The notes beneath the pieces were generated by a model. That model was not told where the DNA came from. It did no database searches and saw nothing but the letters and a program-made list of their open reading frames with translations. This document shows positions 48,364-61,225 of a stretch of 64,000 nt of DNA, piece after piece. A program made the translations under genes and the position numbers. Each line of letters opens with the position of its first letter. Within the stretch, counting starts at the first letter, position 1. The stretch is from Telmatactis stephensoni (taxonomy: Eukaryota; Cnidaria; Anthozoa; Actiniaria; Isophelliidae), in assembly GCA_029948255.1 (NCBI GenBank), contig JALIZF010001016.1:1-64000 (forward strand), read 5' to 3'.

Positions 48364-51300
48364 TCATCGTAAATCAACCAGCATTGAAGCAGGATTTTCC
48401 AGATATGATTTCCACAGATTAGAAAACCTTGACATTACTGCACCTTCTATGATCCTGTGATCTGCTGACCAACTAACGTTCACTATATGTGTCTTTTGGA
48501 CATTATCGTTTTGGTCAAATCGTGGAAGAGCCTGGTGGATAGGAAAGAGTGGTTACTGTCTTATACATGTACTCCGACTTTTTGAAATTGCAACATTATG
48601 AATGTCGTTCAATAATTAAGAGTGTTGCCAGGACATATCTTGTTACTGTCAGAGCAATGTGGGTGCTTTTATGCTGTGTTTGAATGAATTCATCTGGTTT
48701 TTTGAGAGGTTTAGACAGGAAAATTGTCACTAAAGTCCTGCTGCGGTTGCTTTAAAACAAAATACACTGGACAAAATATTTTATGCCTAGCTACAGTAAA
48801 ATATGGTATTTCCTTGTTACTACAAAGGAACCTCACTTGGAAAAGAATTTTTGGAACCCCAGCAATTTGATGACCTACCTGTATTTTTCCTATTGCACCA
48901 ATTGCTACATTTGGGGGTAAAACTACTGGTTTTGCATATGTTCCTCCAATCTAAAAAAGAAAAACAAAAGAAAAATGACAGGTGAACATTAAATTAGGAA
49001 TAATGATATTTTATAAATTATTGGGCCATCATCAACATCTCTAAAAATTTCTATCCTTATATACCAGTCTTTACAATTGCTGGGTTTCATCCACATTCCT
49101 TTGGGAATTCAGAAGACAATAGAGCGGTAGCCATGTTGGATGAACAAACAAGTGACGCTAATGAGAAATCTTTTGTTGAAGTTCATCCAAGATGGCTGCC
49201 GTGATGTTGTTGCAAACAACATTCAACATCACTAACATCATCAGTAGTTTTTTCATTCCCAGCCTTGCATATACTGAAATGTATATTATATCCACATTTT
49301 TTAAATTTTGAAGGTTGTTCAAAGGGGAAGGTGGGTTCATTTGAGGCTTTGAACCACCTCTGGCAATGCATGCCAACATCACTAGCCTTGTTAAGCAAAT
49401 TGGACCACTCCTTTAATAAGAGTATTAATTACTGCAAAACAGAACAAGCCATGCTATGACTTTGTCAGGTGATGTCTGTTATATATATAGCACTTACTGA
49501 TCCTATATTTGAAAGAGAAAATGTACTACCAGACAGATCATCAGGACTCAGCTGACCAGCCAGCCCAACTTGGTGCAATCTATTGAGTTCTACTGCTATA
49601 TCAAATATTGACTTCATTTGAACATTCTTTACATTGGGAACCAATAGGCCATGTACTGTATCCATGGCAATACCTATATTATGAGCACCCTAAAATATAT
49701 AATAAAAACATGATACACTTTAAATAATGAAATAACTAGGTTAGGTTAGCCTGTGGTGGAAAGTGTACAAGAGAGAACTGATGCCCCTTTAAAACCATGG
49801 GTGATCCAAGTCTGCATGATTATTGAGGGTTGAGGGTTTTCAAGTCTGCATGATTACTGAGGGTTTCTCCTCAAAGTCCATTTGAATTCCACAAGCAAGG
49901 AGTCACTCTGACCCAAAATCACACAGGTAACCCAAATGAGTTCCCATCAAAACAGCCAATTGAAAGTAACATTTCTGGTTGTCAAATCGCAAAAGTCTGT
50001 TGATATCATATTTTAGTTTTAGTCCATTTGATAAAACTTGGAAAAAATCAGAAAAGTTGTGTGTGCCATTTTGAATGCCGGTCATTTCGATCCAAAGTCA
50101 TCTCGATCCAGGTCAATTCGATCCACCTTCGGTCAATTCGATCCATATGGCAAGTCAATTCGATCCACAGTTAATAACCACATATTTTTAAGTAATTTGA
50201 AGTATTCTATTCTAGACAAACACCTAAGAAGTTTGTAGGGGTTTATAAAGGATTGAATTTTTTCTTTTGACGAGCGATTACCGTTAGTTATTGACATTAC
50301 GGTCGGACATCACGAACGCACGCCACAATAACAATAATACTTTATTTAATTCACAGTATATTACAAAAAATATATACACAGTCCGCAGGTAGCATAACTA
50401 ATCTAGGTGGGCTGTGTTTTTAATAAATACAAGTATAAGAAAAAGTAAGACAATGCTGAATGAAAGTTCTTGGCTCAGTATTTCTCTTATTACACTTGAT
50501 CTACTTGCTATTTTTAAAACATACTTGACTCTAAAGACATAAAAGCCTAGTAATCGTCTTGAACGAGAATGTAGATTTCACTGAACCGACTTCACACCTT
50601 GTTTACATCTTTTGATAGAAGCGGACACCTTTTAGTTGATTGGAAACTTATGTTAACATTTGCTTTTCAAACTGTCCTTTACAATCATCTAAAACTTCGA
50701 AAGAATTAAAACAAAACTTGAAAATGTGCTGTTACCAAATGAAGTCATATTAAATTAACCGAAATACTGGTAGTAGAACTCACGTACAGTCAGACGCCAA
50801 AGTGTTGTTTACGATACCAATGTGTCAGTCAAAGTATCTAGTTGATTTATAGATTTAGTTTGTATTCGTGTATTTAATTGAATTAAAAAAAAGAGAAACT
50901 TCTTAGGTGTTTGTCTAGAATAGAATACTTCAAATTACTTAAAAATATGTGGTTATTAACTGTGGATCGAATTGACTTGCCATATGGATCGAATTGACCG
51001 AAGGTGGATCGAATTGACCTGGATCGAGATGACTTTGGATCGAAATGACCGGTTACCGCCATTTTCATTTTAAAAATGAGCTATGGGTCAATAGCCCATG
51101 AGGCCATAGGCCAAGTGGCCTTTTTGACCTGTGGCCCATGAGGGTGAGAGGTCTAATTGTTTTAGCATCCATCAACTTGTAGGTCAAAAATAAAAAATAA
51201 GAAAATAATGAACAATGAACAACCATTATTCAGCCACCATTGCTTTTCTTTTCAAAACCAGCTATTCTTAACCATGGGCTATCACGAATAGTCCCCTAGT

Positions 51301-54300
51301 AGAGTAGCCAATCAGAATGCAGGATTTGTGATAGATCACAATTGGTGGATACTAAAATTGATTATCTTGAATAACCATTATTAAATCCCAAAAACCTTTC
51401 CTTGTAAAATGTTTCTGGCATGCAATCATAAAGTAGTGTACTGTATGCACCCTACCTTATAAGTAATTTTTGTACAGTCAGCATCTAATGAGCTATTAAG
51501 AATGGGAAATTGTTGCAAGGCCATTGATGCTGCCTTCATGAAGAAAGGCATAAATGACAGCTTGACTCCACGTGATTCCATCAACGGCTTCAAATGTTTT
51601 CTGAGTCTGTTTGTGTAAGTAGAATGCAGAAATGAGTAACAGTGTTCAGGTGAATGCTATCATTGGTTCACTGACTGACTGATACTTATAACTAAATAAT
51701 GAAGGAAGGAAGGAATGAACGAATTAAGAATGAAGGAATGAATGGAGGAACACAAGAATGAACAAACAAACAAATTATTAACATGGCACTTCAGATTTAT
51801 AACTGAATGAATGGATGGATGGATAAATGAGCGGATGGATGGATAAATGAGCGGATGGATGGATGGAGGGGGGATGGAGGGAGGAAATTATGGAGGGATG
51901 GGAGGGAGGGAGGGAGGGAGGGAGGGAGGGAGGGAGGGAGGGAGGGAGGGAGGGAGGGAGGGAGGGATGGATGGAGGGAGGGAGGGAGGGATAGATGGAT
52001 GAGTCAGTGAGTGAGTGAGTATGAGAGAGACAAAATGTAGATTAAACTTACTCCACAAGTTCATCCACAATTATTTCATCACAATATCCAAAATGAGGAA
52101 TAGCCAAGGCATCTGTCATGGCTTTCACCATTGCTTTCCTGATTCCCTTGATATCTTCAACTCTGTCTGCTGGTATTTGTCCAGTAGGGATGAACACTGG
52201 AGGGGCTGTTGGAACATGGCTTGGAGGTGGTGTAGGGGTTGGTATAGTTGTAGGGGTAGGGCTTGTCGCTGGTACATCTAAAGAATTCCAAACATTAATT
52301 TACTTCATTGATGTACATGTTAAGATGTTTGGGGTGCTAAGGTTTTATGGCATTGAATATATTCTTCATTTAAAATAGTATACTGTTATAAATTTTGTGG
52401 TTGAATTATGGTGCATGATTCAGTCAAGGTCTTCATTACAAATGAAGAGTCTCATCTAATCTCATCCCAACCCATCCCATCCAATCTAATCCCATCCCAT
52501 CTCATCTCATTCCATCCCATCCCATCTCATCCTATCCCATCCAATCTCATCCCATCTCATCTCATCCCATCTCATTTCATTTCATCTCATCCCATCTCAT
52601 TTCATTCCATCCCATCCTATCCCATCTCATCTCATCTCATCTCATCCTATCTCATCTCATTCCATCCAAATTTTTTTCTCAAGGACAATAAATTATTTGA
52701 GGGATGTTTCTTCAACTATATATTAATTTACTCTTTGCCTGAAGCTTTGTTTGATTGTATTACTGTGAGTACAATAACACAACCAGAATATGAAATTTAG
52801 ATTACCTGGAATTTTCGCTGTTTTCATATTTTCAATGTAATTAAGAACGTCCTCTTTTAACACTCTGCCATCTTTTCCAGTTCCTTGAACATTGCTTAAA
52901 TCAACCTGCATAATTTAAACATATTGTAAGTCAGGGCTGAATGATTCGATTTCCTGGGCAAAGTGAGAAGAAAGAAGAAGGAAGAAAGAAGCCAGTACTA
53001 TCACTTGCTCCCCCATCAATAAAACATATCTAATTAAAAAATATAATTAATTATTTTTGGCATATGGGTATGGGAATCAAAGTAATTACATACATAATAA
53101 TAGAATGACGAAGTGTTCAGTCAGCACTCAAATTATTATGGTTTTGATGTGATTTCTCAGGTAGGTCCACTGACACCTTTTCAACCATTTGAGATTAATT
53201 TTAATAATCTTTCAGAAAGTCACTAATTCCATAATTTTCATGTGCATTCTTTTATTCTTCAAAATTTAGTGCCACCTACTTGATTATCTTTAGCAATCTT
53301 CCTTACAGCTGGTGTTGTTAGAACCTTGCCACCACTTTTACTTTGATCGATTGTTGTGCTGGTCATACTGGGACCAGGGGGTACAATCTCTTGAGCAGGT
53401 TTTCCAGGGGGAGGGGGTAAAGGTTCATCTATGGCTTGGGTTGGTTGGGGTTTCTGCTGTGCTGCCATGACATCTTCAGCAGGACTTCTTTCAGATTCTT
53501 CACCTAAAACAATATTAAAATTCTCTTACCACTTTTTCTGTATCAAATATAATAGCAGTCTTACTGCAGAGAAATAAGCTCTGACTTTGTTGTGCTTTAC
53601 ATGTAAAAGCTATCTTTCATCCAACATTTGAATAGACCAATTTCTCATTCAAGGTTATTTGGCAGACCAAGAAAAATTATTTTTGGATTTAAGTTAAAAG
53701 TTTGAATGTTTTTATAACGTTACCAAAACAATTCAAAAAGTGATTTTTACCACAAAAAACTGTGCCTCATTCTGGATTTGTTGACTACTTAATAAGATGA
53801 AAACAACTTTACTTGGCCTGTCAACAGCTCGTGAATCAAGCTGCAATAATTATAATTGCAACATGAAAAATCTGTCTGTTTGTTTTCTTCCTCTATGATC
53901 AAACTTGCAAATAAACTTCAAGACTTTGTTGAAAGTTTAATTGTTCTAAAGTTCAGACAAAATTTGCTTATCTACTCGACAAGTTTGCAATTCAATTGAC
54001 TCATTGGCAAAGAAATGGACAACTTGATCCTCAATAGTTTCCCAATTTTCTTATCTGCATGACCAGAGTTTCATGAAATCCCCTGTAAACGTTAACACTT
54101 GGAAATGCTGTTTAAAACATATACATGTATATACAAACTGAGCTCCTTCACCAAATTATACAAAGATTTGGCCCATAATAGATATCTTGGTGACACACTC
54201 ACCATTTTCATCAGAGATCAGCTCAATATCAACCAATGGCTGGCCCACTCTTGCTATGTCATCAACTTCATAATATAACTTTTTAATTATACCATCAAAT

Positions 54301-54890
54301 CTACTGGTTATTGTTACTGATGCCTGGAAGATTTTACAGAAATACAATTATTCAAAAACCTTATAGTTTAGTATGCTTCATAGACGACTTTCAAAAATGG
54401 CGGCCTAGTACACGAGAACGAGGCCACAAAGGCCTTGTTACCAGAAAATAAGCGTGGCAACACTTCTATTGCTATCAAAGACGATGTGTTCCTTTTCCTT
54501 TTAAAATACCTATTTTATGTGCATTTTACAGGATAATTTTTATATATTTAGAATCATTTGATGCGATGTTGATTTTGGAGGCCTTTCTGGCCTCGTTATC
54601 GTGAACAATGAGCCCGCCATTTTTGAAAGTCGTCTATATGTTAGTCTGAATGTAATACAGTAGTTGTCATATTTCATGAAGTCTTACTACTTGTGTTGTT
54701 CTTTTTACATTAGAGTGGGGTTGGTGGGGAGAGGGGTTTGGCTTTTTATTGTTATCCAAACTATGTTCTAATAATGTTTTACCTTGTCACTCTGGACTTC
54801 ACATATACTTTCAAACTGACTTACTCTGTCACCAGGCTTTACATACCTGCAGAAACAATATTTATAACTGAATGAAAACTCATCATCAAG

Positions 54891-54922
<32 letters not shown>

Positions 54923-57404
54923 TGTCATCATCATCATTGTCATCATAAATAGGAACATCTTCATTAGTCACACACAGCTAACCCAATAGGCAACACAGAA
55001 AACCAAACACAACACAGGGAACCCAACACAACACAGGGAATTTTGAATCTGCAAAAGATTTCCTAATTGCAAAAAATACAACTATTTAAATAAACCAACT
55101 AAATTAAAAGTTACAATGTTATTATGTCCATACCATTCTTTAAGAGTAACTTCTGCAATCCCCTCTCCAATGTCTGATAACTTAAAAGGCAATACTTCTC
55201 CAAAAGAAACTGAAAAAAAGTAGGAAAAAAAACACACCCTCTTGAGATTAGATCTGTTATACACCTATTTCAAAAACGGTTGTCACCGCTAAGAGCGATA
55301 GGCGATAGGTAATAGGTCATCCCAAGACCGCAAAGCACTATTGATTTCTTAATTAAGCCATCCTAAATCTTTCTTTACACTCTTCCATTAAATATTTGGC
55401 TATTCATATGTAAATCAATTAGAAATTAATAGTGCTTTGCGGTCTTGGAATGACCTATTACCTATCGCCTATCGCTCTTAGCAGTGACAACCTTTTTTGA
55501 AATAGGTGTATACTAGAAGGGGACATGGGGTGTTGCTCTGACAAAAAAGAAAATAGGAGTGGGGAGGGTGGGGTATTATTAAAATGTAGCCTGTTCATGA
55601 ACTCAGGTAGGGGGGAAGGGGATAAGCAATAAGCAATAAGCAATGGAAGGGGCTTTGGGGGGGGGGGGGAGGGGAGGGAGGAACTGTTAGTAGTAATTCT
55701 ATTCATGACTGATTTCCAGTATTACCAGCTCTTGGTATACCCTCTATTGGTCAATTCAAACAGTTAATGACAGCGTAATGTCAAACATTTTGATGAGTAA
55801 ACCCAGACATCTAATTGTTCAAAGAGATGTTTGGAAGATGTTTCTCTCTGGTTTGTTCAAGATTTTGGACTTTCTTTATCTCCTAATAAGTTTTATGAAG
55901 TAGCTTTTTGAGAACCGAAGTAGTTTTTTTAGGACTGAAATTGAGGTAAAACAAAACCATTATAACAGTAAAGGCTGTTCACCTTTGACCTCAATCAAAA
56001 GATAAATTTACTGAGGAAAATTTGTTAGAAGTTGAAAAGCCATATTTGAATCATTAACACATCAGTTTAGTTTATTATCTGGGTTTCAAAACCTTTTGAG
56101 GGGTTTTTCAAAAGGTAAAACAAACAAGATAAAGAATTTTCAAAGAGGCTGAAAACATGCTGTGTTGATTTGGTATTGACAACTATAGACCACACTTTGA
56201 GCTCCTATTTCAAAGGGGTGGAAGAGGTTCATGAATGAATTACTTAACTACAGGCTCTCCCTCCCCTTTTTCCCTTTTTGCCAAGCCCCTTCCTTTCCTC
56301 CTAACCTCCCCTCCTCCCCTAATATTTGAATGGCTTCCTATCTCAGCTTTTATTCAAATAATAAAAATAGTATGGGAAAAAAACCTTGTTACAATGTAAA
56401 AGGTTAATACATAATTATCAGCTCCTGTAAATATATGTGTGTGTGTCTCTATAAACTTCGGGGTCAATTCTAAAGCACTCTATTACCTATTTATGTATTT
56501 GCTCTGGACCAATCAGAATGCAGATCTATAAATGTATTATAAATCAAGTAAATGAATACCTGCAGATGTCCTGTAGTGACATGATGGAATTGATATCTTT
56601 TTATCTATTATATCCTACCAAAATAAACAGTTGAATTTTAAAACATTATATCAGAATATCAGACCTGCCAACTCCTAAAGACCTGGAGTCTGGAGAAAGA
56701 ACTCAGGGGGGGGGGGGGGGGAGTACTCCCTTACAAAAGTGGTAGGGGTGCTCGACGGAAGGTTGTGAAAATGACCCTAAAAGGTACGCATAAATTATCG
56801 CAGATACCGATTGTATACCCTTAAAGGTACAACCACATTGTTAATAAAGAATATTTAATAGTATGTAAGATCGTTTCAATCTTTATGTGATTTTCATTAT
56901 CCTGACCCTAAAAGGTACGCTATGAACCGGAAACCCTAAAAGGTACGAGCGGGTCATATTTTCGACCCTAAAAGGCCCGTCGAGCACCCCTACCACTTTT
57001 GTAAGGGGTCCCACCCCCTCCCCCTCCCCGGGAGAAGAACACCATTTTGAATAATTCACGTCAAGCCATTTATCCGGAAGATTTCAATTTCTACCCGGGA
57101 GATGACGTTAAAAATCTTGAGATTCCTAAATCTGGAGAGTTGCCAGCTCTGGAATACTGTAAGAAAATTATCTTTTAATATTCACTTGCTTACCATTGAC
57201 CTTCCATTTATCACAGACACAGACGAAATCTGGCTGATATTTCGGACATGTCTACTCAGCTAAAAAATAAAGCAGAACACATTTAACAACTACTGTTTAA
57301 GGGCTGTAGAAATATTATTTATAGCTTGGAAATCTCACCTGATTTCTGAATAAACACACTGTTCTGTGGGAGAAATATTTTCTCGTAAGAATGCTTGCCG
57401 CCAT
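48364..57404 (-). CDS. DBT: Dihydrolipoyl transacylase, E2 of branched-chain 2-oxoacid dehydrogenase
   Basis: Mitochondrial E2 core enzyme; transfers branched acyl groups from lipoate to CoA in Val/Leu/Ile breakdown. Thirteen exons in transcript order: 57404-57339, 57259-57194, 56614-56560, 55209-55134, 54846-54783, 54323-54203, 53503-53280, 52905-52806, 52277-52052, 51606-51456, 49689-49498, 48950-48879, 48531-48364. All phases join, giving 526 residues (human 482). Residues 1-~60 form an Arg/Ser-rich presequence ([16 protein letters not shown]). Then come the lipoyl domain ([12 protein letters not shown]; lipoyl-Lys in EVQSDKASV), a Pro-rich linker, the E1/E3-binding domain ([29 protein letters not shown]), a second Pro/Thr linker, and the catalytic domain. 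The active-site motif reads [10 protein letters not shown], where the family has HRxxDG, so Asp is replaced by Glu (codon GAA). Head to head with CWC27. Confidence 0.95.
50075..51055. mobile_element. About 980 bp foldback element with near-perfect arms
   Basis: Arms of about 170 bp, CCGGTCATTTCGATCC..CACCTAAGAAG at the left and its exact-looking complement at the right. Each arm holds five CAATTCGATCC / CATCTCGATCC-type subterminal repeats. The interior holds a reverse-oriented LINE-like tail (50318-50440) and otherwise non-coding AT-rich sequence. It sits in the DBT intron between 49689 and 51456. Confidence 0.88.
51685..52005. repeat. (GGAT)n/(GGAG)n microsatellite
   Basis: GAATGAAGGA-type repeats lead into GGATGGATAAAT and then a long (GAGG)n run at 51900-51985. 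DBT intron. Confidence 0.95.
52445..52668. repeat. (CATCC/CATCT)n pentanucleotide repeat
   Basis: About 220 bp of CATCCCATCTCAT variants in a DBT intron. Confidence 0.95.
54379..54641. mobile_element. Inverted-repeat element
   Basis: Left ATAGACGACTTTCAAAAATG / GCGG, right CCGC / CATTTTTGAAAGTCGTCTAT; inner GAGGCC/GGCCTC pair as well. DBT intron. Confidence 0.75.
54882..54950. repeat. (ATC)n microsatellite
   Basis: About 20 ATC units with GTCATC interruptions. The Asp-rich open frame is an artefact. Confidence 0.95.
55258..55512. mobile_element. MITE, ACACCTATTTC family, copy 3
   Basis: Long near-perfect arms of about 85 bp: TATACACCTATTTCAAAAA, then GCGATAGGCGATAGGTAATA and GACCGCAAAGCACTATTGA, all matched in the right arm. 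Least diverged copy. DBT intron. Confidence 0.85.
55655..55680. repeat. G-rich run
   Basis: GGGG runs with A interruptions, DBT intron. Confidence 0.8.
56706..57029. mobile_element. CCTAAAAGGTACC element, copy C
   Basis: G-run at the left, C-rich right end. Arms GAGTACTCCCTTACAAAAGT / GGTAGGGGTGCTCGACGG pair with CCGTCGAGCACCCCTACC and onward. Four CCCTAAAAGGTACG-type or shorter copies are inside. A sequence variant of copies A and B. DBT intron. Confidence 0.8.
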
Positions 57405-57538
57405 CTCTTGATCTTGATCAACGTGGTACAATCGACGCGTGACTGTATGCATACGACCGCTGACCACTGGCAACAAATCGAAGAATGAACTCTGAGTGTG
57501 CTTAGGTTTTGTGTGTTTTCTTGAGTTGATTACAAGAA
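57405..57538. promoter_or_regulatory. Bidirectional promoter, DBT / CWC27
   Basis: Only 134 bp lie between the start codons. The DBT start context GAGATGGCGGCAAG (minus strand, around 57404) matches the YY1 site AAGATGGCGGC, which often overlaps initiation codons of housekeeping genes. No TATA box. Confidence 0.7.
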
Positions 57539-58656
57539 ATGAGCAATATTTACATACAGGAGCCGCCTACTAATGGCAAGGTATGTGGTGTTTGAAGGAT
57601 TTTTGATTTGATCAGGCAACAGCGTAAAATTAGCCACAGAACCATTCCATGACATTTCATGACAAATATTGTTCAGTGTTTGATTTTTCCGGATCCCCCT
57701 CAATTCTTTTGAAATCTGCCTTGAATTTGAATCATCCTTTTGAATACCTATTGTGCTCATGAGCTTTTATAGAGAACATTAGTCCTGAGTGCACATGTGC
57801 ATACAGCATGCAGGTATCCCATGTATACTATACATAAGTTACAGCATGCATCAAGGGTGCAGTTGAATGTTGTTGGTCCTTCTATGAAAGCACAATTATC
57901 TTACATTGTGGTCAAGTGCCTGCATAATTTGTGTTGCCATGTTCCAATTTGATAATGTTTAGATCAGAGCAAGGAAGATTGGAACCTCTTTCTATTAGGC
58001 TTTATTGCACTGCCTCTAAGCAAAGCTTAATAGTCAAATTGGATCAGAGAGATAATTAAGAGAATATTAAGAGAATCCTCCAATGATTATTGGATGATAG
58101 CCCAGTCAAAGCTGTACAAATACATATATACATGATCATACATGCATATTAAGGCTTCATGCTGGATAGTCTCTGTAGGTACCTCTTTCTGTTTTCTCTA
58201 CTGGGACATGCCACTCATCTAAAGTTATAGTTGGGCTTCCTGTGCTTCTATCAGATGGTCAACAAAGGGTCGATCCAACCAGAAGAAACAGTATATATTG
58301 TAGTTTCCTCCTGGGGACAAAAAGGCCTTGGATTTGCCAAAAAAGTTATTATTCTGGATTGGTACTGATTTTTTGTGTATTTCCAGGTCTCCATTACAAG
58401 ATGCAGTGTTGCACATGTGTATATCCTTGCAACCATTTTGTGACCAAGTTTCTCCCAGTTGGTTGGCTGTGCACAAAAAAAATCCAATCTTGAAACTATT
58501 TTCTATTCTTGTATTTGCAGGTTCTTCTAATAACATCAGTTGGTGATATTGATATTGAGTTATGGAGCAAAGAGGCACCAAAAGCCTGTAGAAACTTTAT
58601 ACAGCTTTGCTTGGAGCATTACTATGATGAAACCATTTTCCATAGAATTGTAAAAG
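57539..58656 (+). CDS. CWC27: CWC27 spliceosome-associated cyclophilin-like protein, 5' part
   Basis: Component of the activated spliceosome with a cyclophilin-type fold that has lost most isomerase activity. Two exons are visible: 57539-57580 (MSNIYIQEPPTNGK) and 58521-58656 (from VLLITSVGDIDIELWSKEAP to TIFHRIVK plus one base), 59 complete codons. The first 14 residues equal my recollection of the human protein, and exon 2 is the start of the cyclophilin domain. The expected next segment (GFIVQGGD) was not found before the window ends, so the second intron is either very long, over 5.3 kb, or the exon was missed. The GPCR remnants and repeats at 59-64 kb would then be intronic. Head to head with DBT. 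Confidence 0.93.
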
Positions 58657-59084
58657 GTGCGATATAAACCTTGTTTGTCTTATTGTGTTACACAATGATG
58701 TGGTTTATAATATGGTAGGTCCAAATGTATACATTGATCTGTCCTTATATTAAGCCACTATGCCATGTAGTCACCAGGACCTCAGACAGGAGGGTTCTGT
58801 CATATGCCACTCTTGAGGAATTGACAATTTCAAATATTTTTACTCAGCATGGTATAGCCTCAATATGGTAAGGATTGGCCTTTCTTTGTATTCTTCTTCT
58901 TCTTTGTCATCTGGGCCAAAAGGCTGATAGGCTTGTAGTGCACATTCACCATAGAAACAACATGATTGGTCCAAACATTGAAAACCATGGAAGCTAGCAG
59001 CAAAAACTGTCATCAGATATGTGCAATGTCTGAGCTGAGAGCTCATGAAGCCATGCATTTTTGTACTTGGGAAGTATTTCTGGG

Positions 59085-59578
<494 letters not shown>

Positions 59579-59990
59579 CTGAAGGGATTCAATGATTTTC
59601 TAGGACTCCTTGTATAATGAAAAATTGCTATTCAGCAATTACCATCATGAATGTTGAAATCATGCAAGATGCTGTGCATGCAAGATGATGTAGCTCTTGT
59701 AATTGTATAACTTAATAATGTTGTTTGTTTGTTTTGTCAAGAGATTAAGAAAGTACAAATACCAAGCTCTATCATCAGTTCAAAGTGTAATTACATGTCA
59801 AAACTACAATCGAAATTTGTCATATATCAATATTTTTAAAGGGACATCTATCTAGCAATGGCTAGTGGCTTTCTTGAAAAGAGCTCTATTTAGATTACAA
59901 CGATATCAAACTAGATAGAATATACAAATAATATTGAGCAAAGATCACAACCTGATCCGAAAAAACTAATCGCGTCTATAATCTCAGTAT

Positions 59991-60444
59991 TCAACGTTGT
60001 CTACGATAGAGTTTTCTAAGCTCTCTTCTAATGTCAGATTTAAATAAGGAATTCACTTCTCCATTTAGAACTAATGACTTCAGTAGGTAAAACATGCGCG
60101 CAACACTCAGGACAGCCGTGTCAACATGGTCCGAGAGAATCAGCGAACGTAAATGTTCGTATATTAGAGTCGTTTTCGTATGAGTGGGAAACTTACCGCG
60201 CCGTACCGTGACCGTGTCAGTGCCGTAATGTCTATAAAAATTCGAAATTCATGCCGTAACCGTATCGTATCGTAACCGTACAGTGTTCCCACTCATACGA
60301 AAACGATTCTAAAATCCAGTGGCAAACCACGAAAACAAGAATCAGTATTCCAATCAAGAGCTTGTACGTCGCTGTGTAAAGGGACATCTGATTAGCAACG
60401 GTTGGTTTGAACAGAGTCCTGTCTATACTTACAAAATTATACAA
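59991..60444 (-). pseudogene. GPCR fragment (TM6-TM7) interrupted by a MITE
   Basis: The minus strand encodes YKLLIGILILVFVVCHWIL, then after the insertion YEHLRSLILSDHVDTAV and a helix-8-like DIRRELRKLYRRQR before TGA. It is clearly a paralogue of the 3' end of the receptor at 61.2-62.3 kb. No upstream helices are present and a 143 bp MITE splits it, so it is a relic. Flanking sequence GGGACATCT..TAGCAA recurs at 59842 and 60380, suggesting local duplication. Confidence 0.8.
60167..60309. mobile_element. TA-flanked MITE, TTTCGTATGA family, copy 3
   Basis: 143 bp, ends GAGTCGTTTTCGTATGAGTG and ..CTCATACGAAAACGATTC, TA on both sides. Removing the element and one TA restores the reading frame of the surrounding GPCR relic. 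Confidence 0.88.
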
Positions 60445-60677
60445 TCAAACTAAATATAAATATACAAATGTCCAAGTACCACAAATGTACAAACATACAC
60501 GTTCAGCTACTTTCGGGCTCATTGAAAAATTATAAACCGTCAGTTTCGTTTAAGTTGTTTGTAAGTGGTTTAAGTTGTAAGTAAAGTTTAAGTTGTTTTG
60601 GCCAATGAAAGTTGAATCCGGCAAAGTGTTTTAAAAAATCCAAAGCGAAGATTTGATCGAGAATGAGGTTTATAGGC

Positions 60678-60797
60678 TACCCTGCGAGCAGAATCTTCTT
60701 TAACATCCTTCCCGGGCGAAAGAAGGAAAGGAGGGAAGGACGTTAAAGAAGATTCGCCCGGGAAGAAGGTTAAAGAAGATTCTGCTCGCAGGTTAGG
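60678..60797. repeat. Inverted-repeat element
   Basis: CTGCGAGCAGAATCTTCTTT / AACATCCTTCCCGGGCG pairs with the complementary right arm; TTAAAGAAGATT also repeats directly. Confidence 0.7.
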
Positions 60798-61225
60798 TTT
60801 AGGCCTTCATCTGCTCATTTGCGATATGTTTCAGCTTGAAAAAGCTTAATCCCAACACAACTTCCAGAAAAAGTCTTTGTACAATCCAAACATCTGTTTT
60901 CAGTGAACAGGTATTTTATCTTGGTACTTTAGTTTTAACCTGTAGAAAAAGGATTTGAGGAAAGAAAATTTGGATTAAAACTCGCACGAAGGTCTATAGT
61001 TTTTTGGCACTTTTTGCGGCCATTATTGCTCGTCATTGAAAAAAAAATCTCCTCTTAAAACGGACTTACAATGGTGAATATCAACTAAATAGCAGAGCTA
61101 TCTAGTAGTTAACATAAAAATATTGATTATTAAGAGAATTGATTTTAAAATTTGAAGGTCAGAGAATAAACTTAAAGTATAGAAAACTCGGATTGTTATA
61201 GTGAAAAAAATCCATTATCTCTATA

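Noticed and set aside
50038..51068. Two identical 50-residue proteins
   Set aside because: Translations of the identical inverted arms of the 50075-51055 element.
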